Both the position numbers and the translations under genes were made by a program. From Dama dama (Eukaryota; Chordata; Mammalia; Artiodactyla; Cervidae), in NCBI RefSeq assembly GCF_033118175.1, contig NC_083704.1:53036501-53100500 (forward strand): a DNA stretch of 64,000 bases, given 5' to 3'. The notes under the pieces are model-generated. The model saw only the letters and a list, made by a program, of their open reading frames with translations, searched no databases and was not told the origin of the DNA. Below, one piece after another: positions 23,284 to 35,099 of this stretch; position 1 is the first letter of the stretch; each line of letters starts with the position of its first letter.

Positions 23284-23310
23284 TGTCTCTCTCTCTCTCT
23301 CTCTCTCTCT
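23284..23310 (+). repeat. (CT)n microsatellite in DUSP7 3' UTR
   Basis: About 13 uninterrupted CT units in the sense strand of the 3' UTR. Confidence 0.9.
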
Positions 23311-23993
23311 GTTTGTAGCTGAGGGTGCAGGCCCAGTGGCTGGGGAAGTTTAGGTGGAGGGCCCAGCCCTGCCTCCCAGGTCTCCTCCCTCACCCTGGTT
23401 GTTGCTTGGGTTCCAGCTGCCACTCCCAGCCCCTCGACCCGTGGAAGCCGGCCCTGTGCGCATCTTGCCCATGCCTTGTATTAAGAAACTCACATCCATT
23501 TCAATCCCGGGGGGTGGGGGGGGTGGGGCAGCAAGGGCAGACAGGGAAAGGTGTGTGAGGCTGTCCACACCGCCACCCAACCCCGGTGTCCACAGAACAA
23601 AGCCACGGATTCCGTCATCCTCCTCCAGTCCTGTTCCTTCTCCAAAACTCCGTTTTCCCAGGTGGTGGAACTGCGTGGGGGCCCAGGGAGGGCCAGGGTC
23701 CCTGAGCGAGTCAGCATGCGGCGTGTGAGTGAGGCCACGGAAACTCTGCCCCAATGCATCTTACCTCACAGGGCTGGTCTTCAGGGATTCTTCAAGGCAG
23801 CAGATGAAAATCTTGCCACAGTTGAGAAATTGACAAGAAGCTTCCATGCTGTGTACATGGTTCTCTTTCTCTCTCTTTTTTACCTTTGAAAAGAAAAACC
23901 CAGAAAAATGCATCAGATTTGTGTAAATGAGAGTATGCCAACAGGGGTGGCCAGTTTTGCTTTATGATCTTATGAAGGAAAATTTGTGACCCT

Positions 23994-24022
23994 ACACACA
24001 CACACACACACACACACACACG

Positions 24023-24071
<49 letters not shown>
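23994..24071 (+). repeat. Compound (CA)n-(TA)n microsatellite in DUSP7 3' UTR
   Basis: About 14 CA units, then a CG, then about 14 TA units, a single C, and about 10 more AT/TA units. It ends 34 bp before the AATAAA. The (TA) part is self-complementary and likely polymorphic in length. Confidence 0.92.
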
Positions 24072-24105
24072 CCCGAACCAGCAACGGGACTTTGTTTATA
24101 TTGCA

Positions 24106-24111
24106 AATAAA
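24106..24111 (+). terminator. DUSP7: DUSP7 polyadenylation signal
   Basis: Canonical AATAAA followed by a T-rich stretch (TATTATTTTTTCTTT) and, further on, TG-rich GAGTGGTGTCTC as a plausible downstream element. It is the only canonical signal at the expected distance after the stop codon. Confidence 0.8.
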
Positions 24112-24135
24112 TATTATTTTTTCTTTAAAATGAGT

Positions 24136-25207
24136 GGTGTCTCATAAGGGCCAGAGCAATGAGGAGAAGCACTGTGGCCACATCCGGGGGCCTGTAGGGC
24201 ACTTACTGGGACTGGTCAGAGGTGCCCAAAGCTGGGAGGAGCAGCTGGGGTGTGGGTCGGCGGGGACGCTGCGGCTTTGGTCCCCAGGGTGACAGGAGAG
24301 CGAGGCGTGGAGACGTTCCGTGCACCAGGGTCACACGGCAGAGCCCCTGCTTGCCTAGACAAACCCAGCGCTGCCCGCTTGGACGCCGCCCAGACCACCC
24401 AGCCGCCCCAGGTCCCGACCTGCCCCTGCAGCCCTGGCCCTTCCTCTTGCTGTCTCGGGGGCGGGACATGGCTGTGCATCTGTCAACCTCACTCTCCCCG
24501 CCACCGTCCCTAGGATGCCTGCAGGACCTGATGCTGGGCAGTGAGCGGGCCAGCCCCGCGGGAGCCACGGCATCCATTACTGTGCGGTGGGGCCAACACA
24601 CCCCGATGCCCAGGGCATTCCCGTTCGGGCACAGTGAGCCCCGCACCTTCATTTCTTGGTCTTGACCTGGGCCTCTGGGGGGCCTGGTCCATGCCTGGCT
24701 TCCCCAGGGCAGCTGAGCAGCAGCCCTCCAGGCGGGCCCCTCTGGAGGCTTCAGACCCAACCCTCGGGCGAGCAGGGAACACCGGAGGGGCCTGGAGGGG
24801 TTGGAAGGCCACGGCCCGAGGAGCGAGGCCCCCAGTGGGCCCACAGCCCCAAGTCAGGGACAGGGAACTGGGAGCCCCGCCCGCAGGGGCTCCACCTCTG
24901 ACCGAGTCGGCCCCAGTCAGGAACTTGAGGATCTGGGGTGCTGACTCCGTCTCCCCGTCTCTGCTGCCCCCCTGCCTTCTGCTGTGACCAGCACTGGCCC
25001 GGCTCCAGGTGGCAGGTAGGTGGGCACGGCAGGAAGAGCGTGATTCAGCCCCTTCCTTAGGACTCCCCACTCCGGGGCCGTCTAGGCTACCTCCTGTGTC
25101 CCACCCCATCTCACCAGAAGTTACATCCAGCAGTCCAGTCACAGCCCCACTCATCGTCTGGTGAGGGCTGCGTGGGCTCGAACCCCAGCTGTGTGGCTGT
25201 CAGCCTT
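24136..25207. other. Unique GC-rich intergenic DNA downstream of DUSP7
   Basis: High GC, several CpG-rich patches, no recognisable exon or repeat. Confidence 0.5.
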
Positions 25208-25337
25208 CTCATCTTTCTTTGGCTGCGCTGGGTCTTAGTCTTGGGCCTGGGGATCTAGTTCCCTGAAGGGAGGGAACCCGGGCCCCCTGCGCTGGGAGCA
25301 TTAGGTCTTAGCCACCAGACCCCCAGGGGGAAGTCCG
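25208..25337 (-). mobile_element. CHR-type tRNA-derived SINE
   Basis: Reverse-oriented SINE with TTTGGCTGCGCTGGGTCTTA, GATCTAGTTCCCTGA and the AGGGGGAAGTCC end. The A-rich tail is short, and the element may be 3'-truncated. Confidence 0.75.
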
Positions 25338-27273
25338 CAGCTTTCCCGTCTTTAGAACTGGGGAACACCAGGCCTGAGGGAGGGGCAGAGTGGCGGGGGC
25401 TGCTGTTGCTCGCGGGCTCCCTGGGGCCTGGGTCCTTCTGTGCCAGGGGCAGGCAAGGGGGTGGGGGCCCGAGCAGGCAGAGACTGGACCTTTGTTCCCC
25501 CGCTGCCCTCCGCCTGGGCTGGGGAAGCCCGCGGGTGCTGGGCTGGGGGCTGGGTAAGTGCCTGGCAGTGCCTGCGTGCCCAAGCACGGGGCTGGGGGGC
25601 CGCTGGGGGGAGCGGCCGTCTCCTCCTCAGCCAGTCCTCCAGCCAAGGGCTGAGGGGCGATGCCGCCTGCGCAGCCCTAGGCCAGGGGGCCTCTCTGACC
25701 CTCAGCGTCCTCATCTGCAGCAGCTCCCACCTCACTGCCCTGCCTGGCCGGGGCCCTGGGTCCTTGCTCTGACCTTGGCCGAGGCCGCACTTACTCTGGA
25801 CTGCTGTCCCCACGCTGGCTCCCAGGGCATGCCTCACGGCCCCTCACTCTGAGCTCTTGTTTCCAGTCTGTGTTGGCCGTGCTGTCCCCGCCGCCCCGTG
25901 GGCCTGTCCATCCCAGGCCATCTCTGGCTGAGGTCTAGATGCCAGCGGGGCTCAAGGACACCCGGCTCCCTCTCGGTGCCCTCAGCCCCATCTCTCTCCT
26001 CCTGACCTTCTTTTTCTGTGCCTCCCTTTGGGTTCCAGTTTCTGTCCCCATCTCAGCCCAGGCCTCTGAGGACCCCCTCATCCACTTAGCATTCTTGCGG
26101 GAGGATCTGAGCCACTCAGTCCCTCACCTGCACATTCATCCAGCAGCCATTTCCTGTGCCGACCCGGCACATGTTCCCAGGAGTGGGAACATGCCTGAGG
26201 GAAGCTCAGTGATGTCAGGCTGGGTGGCGGGATAATGGGGCCTCGACTGTCCTACGATACATGAATCAGGTGCAACAGCAGGAGTGACTAAGGCTGGACA
26301 CAAGAAAGAACTTGTAACCTGTGGAGGAGTCACCTTGAAGCGGGTGTGACAAGGAGACCGCAAAATAGATGAACTCTCTCTCGGTGGTCCTGTGCTGAGC
26401 CTGGGGCAGAGGGAGGCAGCCCTCAGGAGAGGGCCACTCCCCTTCCCCCAGGGCCCCTCCCCAGAGTGCAAACACAGTCATCCCCAGTGAATGGGGCAGG
26501 GCGGCGGCAGGCGGCAAGACTGTGCAGGCCGGCCCCCGGACGCTGTGTCTGCAGCGGGCAGGCCCTCCGCATCAGCGCCGATGTGGCCGGGAACACAGGG
26601 ACCCACAGCCAAGCCCTTAACAGAAGCCAGAGACGCTGAGCAGAAGCAAGGCCTGCCCACCCTGCTCCCCCAGTCTTCTCACCCACGGGGCTGGGAGCCT
26701 TCTCCCTCTGGCCCTATGGAGGACCAGATCCATGAGCGCGTGCACACACACGGCCCCCTCATTTCTCAGACAAGACAAGCCCAAGCAGGTCTCAGGGTGA
26801 TGAAGGAGCCGCCTGCCTCTGACTCCAGCCTCCTCTCATCAGGGTGTGGCCGGTGAGGTCATCCCTTCCCAGGCAAGGCCATTACAGACCATCATTAGCG
26901 ACTCCTCAGGGGTAAGATGAGGCCTCTGGCTGTGGGCCAGATGAGCCCTGACGGGTGACAGGGGACGCCAGCCCCTGCCAGACCCACTTTGCTCAGGTAG
27001 GCAGTCCCCTTCCCGGGGCTGCTCTGTCACCTACCCCCGTGGCGTCTGTGCATCTGGAGGAACCCCATCCGCCCGCTCCTCACCCACACCTCCTTCTCCA
27101 GTCCCAGGGCCCTTCCGCCCCTGCTGCAGGCCAAACAGGAGTCACAGCCCCTTCTCCGGGGCTGGATGGGCCAGGAGGGGAGTGGAGGGATGTGGTCCAG
27201 AGGACAGGGGAGCCCCTAAAGAGCTGAAAGCCCAGGGCTGGCAAGGTCTGGTTGTCACTAGAAAGACCCCCTA
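25338..27273. other. Unique GC-rich intergenic DNA
   Basis: No gene, RNA or recent transposon recognised. Open frames here lack domains and Met-led family similarity. Confidence 0.5.
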
Positions 27274-28003
27274 GAATGGAAGTTGGTGCAGCTACTGTGG
27301 AAAACAGTATGGAAGTTCCTCAGAAAACAGAATTACCGTATGATCCAACAGTCCCACTCCTGGGCATATACCTGGACAAAACTATAATCCAAATAGATAC
27401 ACACATGCCTATGTTCACGGCAGCACTATTCCCAACAGTCAAGACATGGAAACAACGTATATATTCACTGACAGATGAACGGGTAAAGATGACGAGGTGT
27501 ATATACACCACAGAACACTACTCAGCCATGAAAAAGAACGGAATAATACCATGTGCAGGTACATAAAGGTTACAAACCCAGAGGTTATCACACTAAGTGA
27601 AGTTAGTCAGAGAAAGACAAATACTGTATCATACCACTTATATGTGGAATCTAAAGTACAACCCAAATGAATCTATCTATGATGAAATCGACACAGAGAA
27701 TGGACGGGTGGTGGTTGCCAAGAGGGAAGGCGGGGAACACAGTGGGAAGCTGGGGGCAGTGATGTACGCATTTGTATGTAGAATGGATGACAACAAGGTC
27801 CTACGAGAGAGCACAGGGAACTTTCAGTATTCTATGATAAACTATAACAGAAAAGCATATTTTAAAGTGAATGCGTGTGTGTGTGTGTGTATACATATAG
27901 AGCTGAATCCGTCTGGTGTACAACAGAACTTAACACAGCATTGTAAGTCAACTATACTTCAATTAAAAACCATTGTTAAAATTGATTTTAAAGAAAGGTC
28001 CTC
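27274..28003 (+). mobile_element. L1 LINE 3' end, sense, 5'-truncated
   Basis: Carries the last part of L1 ORF2 (residues like PTVPLLGIYLDKTIIQ and FPTVKTWKQRIY) and the artiodactyl 3' UTR, ending near CAATTAAAAACC. A short (GT)n run (about 27873-27890) is embedded. It is non-functional through truncation. Confidence 0.85.
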
Positions 28004-30365
28004 TAGTTTCTGAGTGGAGAACAGGCTAAGTAAGGGGCAGGTGTTCGGGACGGGGGACCCTGAGGAGGCTAGGATGGTCAGCGTGAGCGCTGGGGCTGGA
28101 CCACCGTGGCCTGGGAGGGGCAAGGAGAGGACGGCACTGCAGGGCCGGCAGGCCTGTGCGACTTAGCAGGATCCTATGGGCCTCTCCAGGACAGACCCCC
28201 CCCCGGCTCCCCGCATAGCCTCTGCTGCAGCTCCTCTGTGAAGTACCCAGATAATACTGTCAGATCACATTTCCTGAGTTGTTTCACAGACGTAAAAACC
28301 ACCCACCAAATGGAAGATGTTAACGACTTGATGACCACGAGGACAGCAGCCCCTAGACCTACTGGGTCCCAAGGATGGACAACGGTAGCCCCTGTGACAC
28401 CATCCTGTGACCTCACCATCAACCAGAGAATCATGCACAAGCGGATCACACAGCCTGCGACTCCCCTCCCTCACCTGGCCTTTCAAAATGCTTCACTGAG
28501 ACCCTGTGGGGAGTGGAAGCGTCTTGAGCGCCAGCCACCCCTTCTCTTGTACTGGCGCCCACAGTAAACACTGCCTGTCCCTCACCACAACCCAGGGTCA
28601 GAGATGGGCTTCACTGCGCACGGGCAGGCGGGCCTGGGCTTGGTTCTGGCCATTGGAGTCCCTACTGCCCTGCCCCCACCCCTCACTGCGCCCCCACATG
28701 CTGAGACCACCGGCATCCTCCCTTTTTTTGGACAGCACAGACTGGAGGCCCCTCCCAGAGCCTCAGTTTTCTCATCTGTACAGTGGGGTTGAGAACTGTA
28801 GTTCTAAGAGGAGATGGCAGGATGAAGGGTCTTCCTCTCAGTGAGGCCCTGGGAACATGAGCAGGGGCTGATGCTGATTTAACTGTGGCCGCCCCCTGAT
28901 GAGGGGCACCGCCCGGGGCTGGCCACTGCTGATTCCTGTGTGATCCTGGACAAGCCTCCTCCCCAGTCCTAGTCCTTGGGTTCCCTGATGAGAAAAGTGA
29001 CTCAGGGGACCCACCCCCCCAGACCCTCAGTTCTGTCTCAAGGCGTGGACAGCCTGACATCAGGAGTCGCCTAGGAGCCAGTGCCCAGCCTGGGGAGAAG
29101 GCCAGGGTTCCGGGCCAAGAGGCCGTGGCTGGTGTGGGGGTGCCTCTCTCTGCCAGCAGAGCCCTTAGCTGCAGCCCCTTGAGAACATTCGCCCCTTCTA
29201 TCTGCCCAGAGGACTCCCCGCAGTGTCCCCTGACCCAGGGTCCAGAAAACCTCTCAGAGCGCTGCCAAGCGGCGGCCCGGGGGAGTCCTGGCCTCTGCTC
29301 ACAGCTCCACGGTCTGCTCCTCCCCAGTCCCAGCCTGCGTCTGGGGAAGGGTCAATCGTGGAGCGTGAGTGTCTTCCGGGGCCATCAGGAAGGGCCTTGC
29401 ACTCAGCCTGCTCCCCGCACTCTATCCCTTTGCTCCTTCCTATGTCTCTTGCCCAAAGACCCTCCTCACTAGCCCCTGAGTTCCCCAGCCCTGTCCCTCC
29501 ATGGCCCTGCACCCAGGGGGCCCCGTCTGTCCTCTGCTCACACTGGCCCCAAACCTAGGCTTGCCGGGAGCTGCTTCTCTTCAGGCCCCGATGGAGCTGG
29601 GAGTAGGGGCTTGGGAAGGTGCTCCTGGACGGGGAACAGCCGGAGTAAGGCCTGGCTCCTGCTTTTACTCCAGCCGCCTGGAGCCAGGCCCCGGCAGCCC
29701 GGTCCTCTGCCCAATCCTGGTCACTCGGGGCTCAGGCTGCCCTGCTTTTTCTCTGTCCCATCGGCAAGTGTGGGCTGGGACCCTGGGTGCAGTGTTTTCT
29801 ACGCTGCTGACTCTCTTCTTGGGCCTTATTCCTGGAAGCGGCATTTCCAGGTCTAACACCTGTGCTCTACATTTTCCAGTTGGTTTCTGAAAGGAAAGCA
29901 GGACCGTCTGTCTTTAATTTTGGCCGTTATTGTTTCTAATTCAGAGAAGCCGTGTACCTGCAGTGCCGGGCGCTCAACAGGGCGCTGGGAGCCGAGTCAC
30001 AGGCCAGAGGCTCCAGCTGCCCCTCAAAGCTGTTCTGCCCGGGAGTCTGGCTGGCATCTGATCCTCTGGCATTTCTAATTGCAGTAAGAGTAGTAATAAT
30101 AACACAGCCCCATGGCCCTCACTCTGGGCCAGTATGTCCCTCTGGATTTATGTGGTAAACTCATGTAATCCTCCCTGCAGCCCTGGGAGGGAGGTGCTGA
30201 CCATCCCTGATGGGCAGAGGTGGAAGTCAAGCTGAAAGGGGTCCACTCTGGGGTCTGAGTGACCGTCTGGCTGACTCTTCTCATAGGGAAGAACCAATCT
30301 GACCCCGCACTGGACCTGTTTCTTTTGCTCTAGCCTTTGTGTTCTATTGCTTTTGCTACAAATTC
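28004..30365. other. Unique GC-rich intergenic DNA
   Basis: No gene is supported. An ancient MIR-like patch occurs at about 28755-28805. There is no recent transposon until the SINE at 30377. Confidence 0.5.
28755..28805 (-). mobile_element. MIR-like fragment
   Basis: CCTCAGTTTTCTCATCTGTA followed by CAGTGGGGTTGAGAACTGTA matches the MIR core as commonly seen. Short and diverged. Confidence 0.5.
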
Positions 30366-30726
30366 AGAATGCTGCCTAGGGGACTTTGCTGGTGGCTCGG
30401 GGATAAAGAATCCATCTGCCAGTGCAGAGGCCCCGGGTTTAATCCCTGGTCCGGGAAGACCCCACACGCTGCGGGACAACTAGGCCCGCGTGCCACACCT
30501 GCTCAGCCTGCGCGTGTGTCTGTGAGCTCCAACCCCTGAAGCCTGCGCGCCCAGAGGCCGAGCTCTGCAACAGAGAAGCCAGCACAGTGAGGGGCCCGTG
30601 CGCCGCAGCGGGAGAGCAGCCCCGCTCCCCGCAGCTGGACGAGCCCTACAGCAATGGAGACCCAGTGCAGCCAATAAATAATTATCTTTTGTGAAAAACA
30701 GTTTCAAAAGAAAAAAGAATGCTGCC
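30366..30726 (+). mobile_element. CHR-type SINE with 11-bp target-site duplication
   Basis: Full-length sense SINE body at 30377-30715. It has a GGGGACTTTGCTGGTGGCTC head, GGTTTAATCCCTGGTCCGGG B-box region and an AATAAATAATTATC tail with an A-rich end. It is flanked by perfect AGAATGCTGCC repeats at 30366-30376 and 30716-30726. The middle is unusually CpG-rich. Confidence 0.92.
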
Positions 30727-31410
30727 CATAGCCTGAAATACCCAGGCTAGCCCATTCTCAGGGCTCTGACTTTTACAGGTTCCCTTTCCCATTCATACAG
30801 AGATAGAAGGTTGTGGAACAGAGAACCACGTTTGTCTTATTGGAAGTTTACAGAACGTCATGACCACCTGAGTTCCATGGACAGCCGCGAGACTGAAGAT
30901 CTGACACCAGGTTTGCAACAACTAACCACACCCCCACCCCCGCTTAAACACAAAAGAAGCCTGAATTCTAACTCCGGTGAAGTGGTTCTTCGGGACTCTA
31001 GTCCACTATCTTCTCAGTTTGCTGATTTTTTTTTTTTTTAAAGCTGCTATCCTTGTAGCAACAACTCACCTCTCGATTTACTTGCCTGTTGTGTGGCCAA
31101 CAGTACAAGCTTGGACTCAGTACCACTCAACTACCCCAGGCATGAGCTCCACTGAGGCTTGGGGTCTCTCCCAAGCCTAACACCACCTGGGTTCCCACCA
31201 GTGCTGACCGCAGGAAAGCAGCATCCTGAGGGAGGGAGCCTGTACCCCTCTTTCTGAGGGGATTACCATGCATCTGTGGGTTCCCGGGGCCAGGTGGGCA
31301 GAGGAGGCAGAGGAAGAATGCTGGTAACATCTTGGGAGGCTGTCCCAGAGTGCACAACCTGGAGGGCCAGAGGCTCAGGGACACGCAATTCTAATAGGTA
31401 AGGTACCTAG
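30727..31410. other. Unassigned intergenic DNA
   Basis: No gene or clear repeat apart from a T-homopolymer at about 31027-31039. Confidence 0.45.
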
Positions 31411-33429
31411 GGATTAGATCTGGTAGACAAAGTGCCTGAAGAACTATGGACAAAGTTCATAACATTGTACAGAAGGCAGTGATCAAAACCATCCCCAAGA
31501 AATGCAAGAAAGCAAAGTGTTTGTCTGAGGAGGCCTTACAAATAGCTGAGAAAAGAAGAGAAGTGAAAGGCAAGGGAGAAAGGGAACAATATACCTGACT
31601 GAATGCAGAGTTCCAGAGAACAGCAAGGAGAGAAAAAAAAAAGCCTTTTTAAAAGAACAACGCAAAGAAATAGAGAATGGGAATAGAATAGAAAGAATAG
31701 AATAGAATGAAACAATAGAATGGGAAAGAGTAGAGATCTCTTCAAGAAAACTGGAGATATCAAGGGAACACTTCATATAAGGATGGACATAATACAGCAC
31801 AGAAACGGTAAGGACCCAACAGAAGCAGGAGAGTTTAAGAAGAGGTGGCACTGATACACAGAAGACTGTATAAGAAAAGTCTTAATGACCCACATGACCA
31901 CGATGGTGTGATCACTCATCTAGAGCCAGCCATCCTGGAGTGTGAAGTGAAGTGGGCCTTAGGAAGCATTACTACGAACGAAGTTAGTGGAGGTGATGGA
32001 ATTCCAATTGAGCTATTTAAAATCCTAAAAGATGCTGCTGCTAAAGTGCTGCACTCAATATGCCAGCATATTTGGAAAACTCAGCAGTGGCCACAGGACT
32101 GGAAAAGATCAGTTTTCATTTCAATGCCAAAGAATGTTCATACTACCAGACAACTGCATTCATTTCACATGATAGCAAGGTTATGCTCAAAATCCCTGAA
32201 GCTAGCCTTCAGGAGTACATGAACTGAGAACTTCCAAATGTACAAGCTGGGTTTAGAAAAGACAGAGGAACCAGAGATCAAACTGCCAACATCCCCTGGA
32301 TCGCAGAGAAAGCAAGGGAATTCCAGAAAAACATCTACTTCTGCTTTATTGACTACGCCAAAGCGTTTGACTGTGTGGATCACAACAAACTGGAAAATTC
32401 TTAAGAGATAGGAATACCAGATCACCTAACTGGTCTCTTGAGAAACTTATATGCAGGACAAGAAGCAACAGTTAGAACCAGACATGGAACAACAGACTGG
32501 TTCCAAACTGGGAAAGGAGTACATCAAGCCTCAATACCGTCACCTTGCTTATTTAACTTATATGTAGAGTACATCATGTGAAATGCTGGGCTGGATGAAG
32601 CACAAGCTGGAATCAGGACTGCCGGGAGAAATATCAATAACCTCAGATATGTAGATGACACCACCATTATGGCAGAAAGTGAAGAGGAACTAGAGAGCCT
32701 CTTGATGAGAGTGAAAGAGGAGAGTGAGAAAACTAGCTTGAAACTCAGCATTCAAAAAATTAAAATCATGGCATACGGTCCCATCACTTCATGGCAAAGT
32801 GAAGTGGGGAGAAAGTGGGAACAGTGACAGATTTTATCCTCTTGGGCTCCACAATCACTGTAGATGGTGATTGCAGCCATAAAATTAAAAGATGCTTGCT
32901 CCTTGGAAGAAAATCTATGACAAACCTAGACAGTGTATTAAAAAGCAGAGACATCACTTTGCCGACAAAGGTCCATAAAGTCAAAGCCATGGTTTTTCCA
33001 GTAGTAATGTATGGATGTGAGAGTTGGACTATAAACAAAGCTAAGTGCTGAAGAATTGAAGATTTTGAACTGTGGTGTTGGAGAAAACTCTTGAGAGTCT
33101 CTTGGACTGCAAAGAGATCAAATTAGTCAATCCTAAAGGAAATCAGTCCTGAATATTCATTGGAAGGACCGATACTGAAGCTGAAGCTCCAATACTTTGG
33201 CCACCTGATAAGAAGAGCCGACTCATTGGAAAAGACCCTGATGCTGGGAAAGACTGAAGGCAAAAGGAGAAGAGGGCGGCAGAGGATGAGATGGTTAGAT
33301 AACATCACTGACTCCATGGACCTGAGTTTGAGCAAACTTGAACAGACTCTGGCAGACGGTGAAGGACAGGGAAGCCTGCCTGGTGTGCTGCAGGTCACAG
33401 AGAGCCAGACATGACTGAGCAACAACAAG
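31411..33429 (+). mobile_element. BovB (RTE) LINE, 5'-truncated
   Basis: Sense BovB retaining the reverse-transcriptase and C-terminal regions, ending in the typical BovB 3' terminus CAGACATGACTGAGCAACAA. It lacks the endonuclease part seen in the copy at 55707-58710. Frameshifts and stops break the protein. The RT catalytic box reads YVDD (LRYVDDTTIMAES), near 32650. A GAATA-type simple-repeat expansion sits at about 31676-31725. No convincing target-site duplication was found. Confidence 0.9.
31845..33414 (+). pseudogene. BovB reverse-transcriptase remnant
   Basis: Fragments in several frames: 31845-32222 (RT fingers, with SICQHIWKTQQWPQDWKRS), 32638-32690 (YVDD box), 32815-33051 and 33160-33414 (C-terminal part, HLIRRADSLEKTLMLGKTEG). 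Frameshifts and deletions relative to the 57.1-58.7 kb copy make it inactive. It would have encoded the RTE enzyme for target-primed reverse transcription. Confidence 0.85.
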
Positions 33430-34054
33430 GCATGTCAGAGGCCTCCCGCAGAAGGGGACATCCCGTGGTAGAGGTCCTGCCTCCAGGCCTCTGCACAAGA
33501 TATTTCCTTGCCGTGAATACTCGGCATCACCATCACTCCCTTCAAATGGCCACACCTGTCTACCCTCTCCCTAAGCGTGGTTCAAATGCCTCCTCCTGCA
33601 GGAAGCCTTCCCAACTTCTCCCCCCACCCCCAGTTGACGTTCTGGCGCCTCCTCTGACTCCCACAGTCCTCTGTGCAGAGCCATCCCCTCTGGGGGCCTT
33701 GATGGCCAGGGTGCTGACTCATCAGCCCTCTGGGCACCGTCTGGGGCAACTCTGGGAACCTGCCCTGCTCAGGATGTCAGGCCAGTGTGACCTGTGCACA
33801 CAGACATGCTGCCTGTGTCCCCAGAGAACACACTTACTGTGTCCTCATGCTGCTGACTGGGTGTCTGCCTGTGCAGATGCTGAGGAGGTGGGCCTGGGCC
33901 CCTCTGCGCCCCTGACAGGATCTCTGGCCTCTGCAGCCCTGTTTTCCCTGCCTCTGTGCCCACCATGGTCGCCTGTCCTCCCCTCTGGTTTCAGCCAGAA
34001 CTCATGTTTATAAATACCTGCCACCGTGACAGCTAAGTAGAGGGGTCTGGAGGC
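33430..34054. other. Unique intergenic DNA with L2-like patch
   Basis: No gene is supported. The stretch about 33500-33625 (CTCCTGCAGGAAGCCTTCCC) resembles an old L2 3' end. The rest is unassigned. Confidence 0.45.
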
Positions 34055-34170
34055 CACACTAATTGATTAATTAAACCCTCTCGGTTAATTAGCTCTGTCC
34101 CTCCAGGGAAAAAAGTCTAGAGCTGGAGCCAGAGCCTCCTCTGGGCTGGGGGAGGGTCTAATTAGCCTGG
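34055..34170. promoter_or_regulatory. Candidate enhancer: homeodomain TAAT cluster
   Basis: An AT-rich island in GC-rich DNA carries AATTGATTAATTAA (about 34060-34073), TTAATTAG (34085-34092) and TCTAATTAGC (34157-34166). These are typical homeodomain core sites (TAATTA) in tight succession. No repeat family explains it. Function is inference. Confidence 0.35.
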
Positions 34171-35099
34171 GTCAAGCGGAGCCTGATGCCAGCTGATGGG
34201 GGCAGTGGAGAGCCCTGGAGGAGAGGAAGTCTGGGTACTGGGGCCAGGGGGGCCACAGTAGGGGGGTGAGGGGCCCCAGCTTGGGTGTGAACCAGTCCCT
34301 CCCAATCATCCTGCCCAGCCTCCTGGCTCCTCACCTGAGCCCCAGAGGCCAGGGGGACCAGGAGGAGGGCGGGGGGTGCACTGGAGGGGGCAGGATCTAT
34401 GGGAGCAAAGGGGTGGAGGCTGACCCCAGGAAGATTTCTAAGGGCCTTTACTTGGTTACGTCCCCACATGGGCTAAGGGATACTCCAGTCTCTAAAGGGG
34501 CCTCTCGCCCTTCGCTGCTGTAGCACAGTGAAGGCCCTGAAGGGCAGCACAAGAGCTGGAATCTTCTCTGGATGTGGGAGGACATGGCAGGTTTGAAGCC
34601 GAGGAGGGACCTGATCAGTTTCGGTTTTAGAAAGATGTGGGGTGCGGTGTGGGGGGTCAGGGGGGCGGTTGTGCTCAGGGGAATGGATTAGAGAGCAGGA
34701 GAGGGGTGGGAGCTACAAAGAGGGGGGCTTCAGTGTCCAGAGAGAGCGGGGGTCCACCAGGCATGGAGACTTTGGGGGAGGCAGGTCTAGCCCGGGTATC
34801 AGCAGACTGGCTGCTAATGCCCTGTGGTCTGGGCCACCCATTCCTTCTCTGGGCCTCTCTCCCCTCAGCTGCAAGGGTCGGGGAGGGGTTCCCAACATCT
34901 TGGGGTGTGCGGTCAGGCCTGTCTCCGCGGCCCAGGACAAAGCACCTGCTTCACCCAACCCCGGCTCTCCTGGCACCCAGGCGTCCTGCCCAGCAGGCTC
35001 CCATGCCTGTGAAGAGCCCAGCCCCCAGCACCGAGACACTGGACTCAGCCCCGTGGAGCTCGGGGGACGGAGGGGCACCTCCGGGTGGATACCTGTGCT
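34171..35099. other. Unique GC-rich intergenic DNA
   Basis: G-rich tracts around 34640-34720. No supported gene. Confidence 0.45.

Larger units (their letters stand above)
22396..24135 (+). other. DUSP7: DUSP7 3' UTR
   Basis: About 1.7 kb from the stop codon to just past the AATAAA at 24106-24111. No transposon insertion is seen. It includes a (GA)n run (22835-22851), a (CT)n run (23284-23310), a G-rich run (23509-23525) and a compound (CA)n(TA)n microsatellite (23994-24071) just before the poly(A) signal. The end is inferred from the signal; no transcript evidence is available here. Confidence 0.8.

Noticed and set aside
30377..30715. tRNA gene
   Set aside because: The A/B-box-like sequence belongs to a tRNA-derived SINE with an A-rich tail and TSD. 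No cloverleaf acceptor end is preserved. The same applies to the other CHR and Bov-tA elements.
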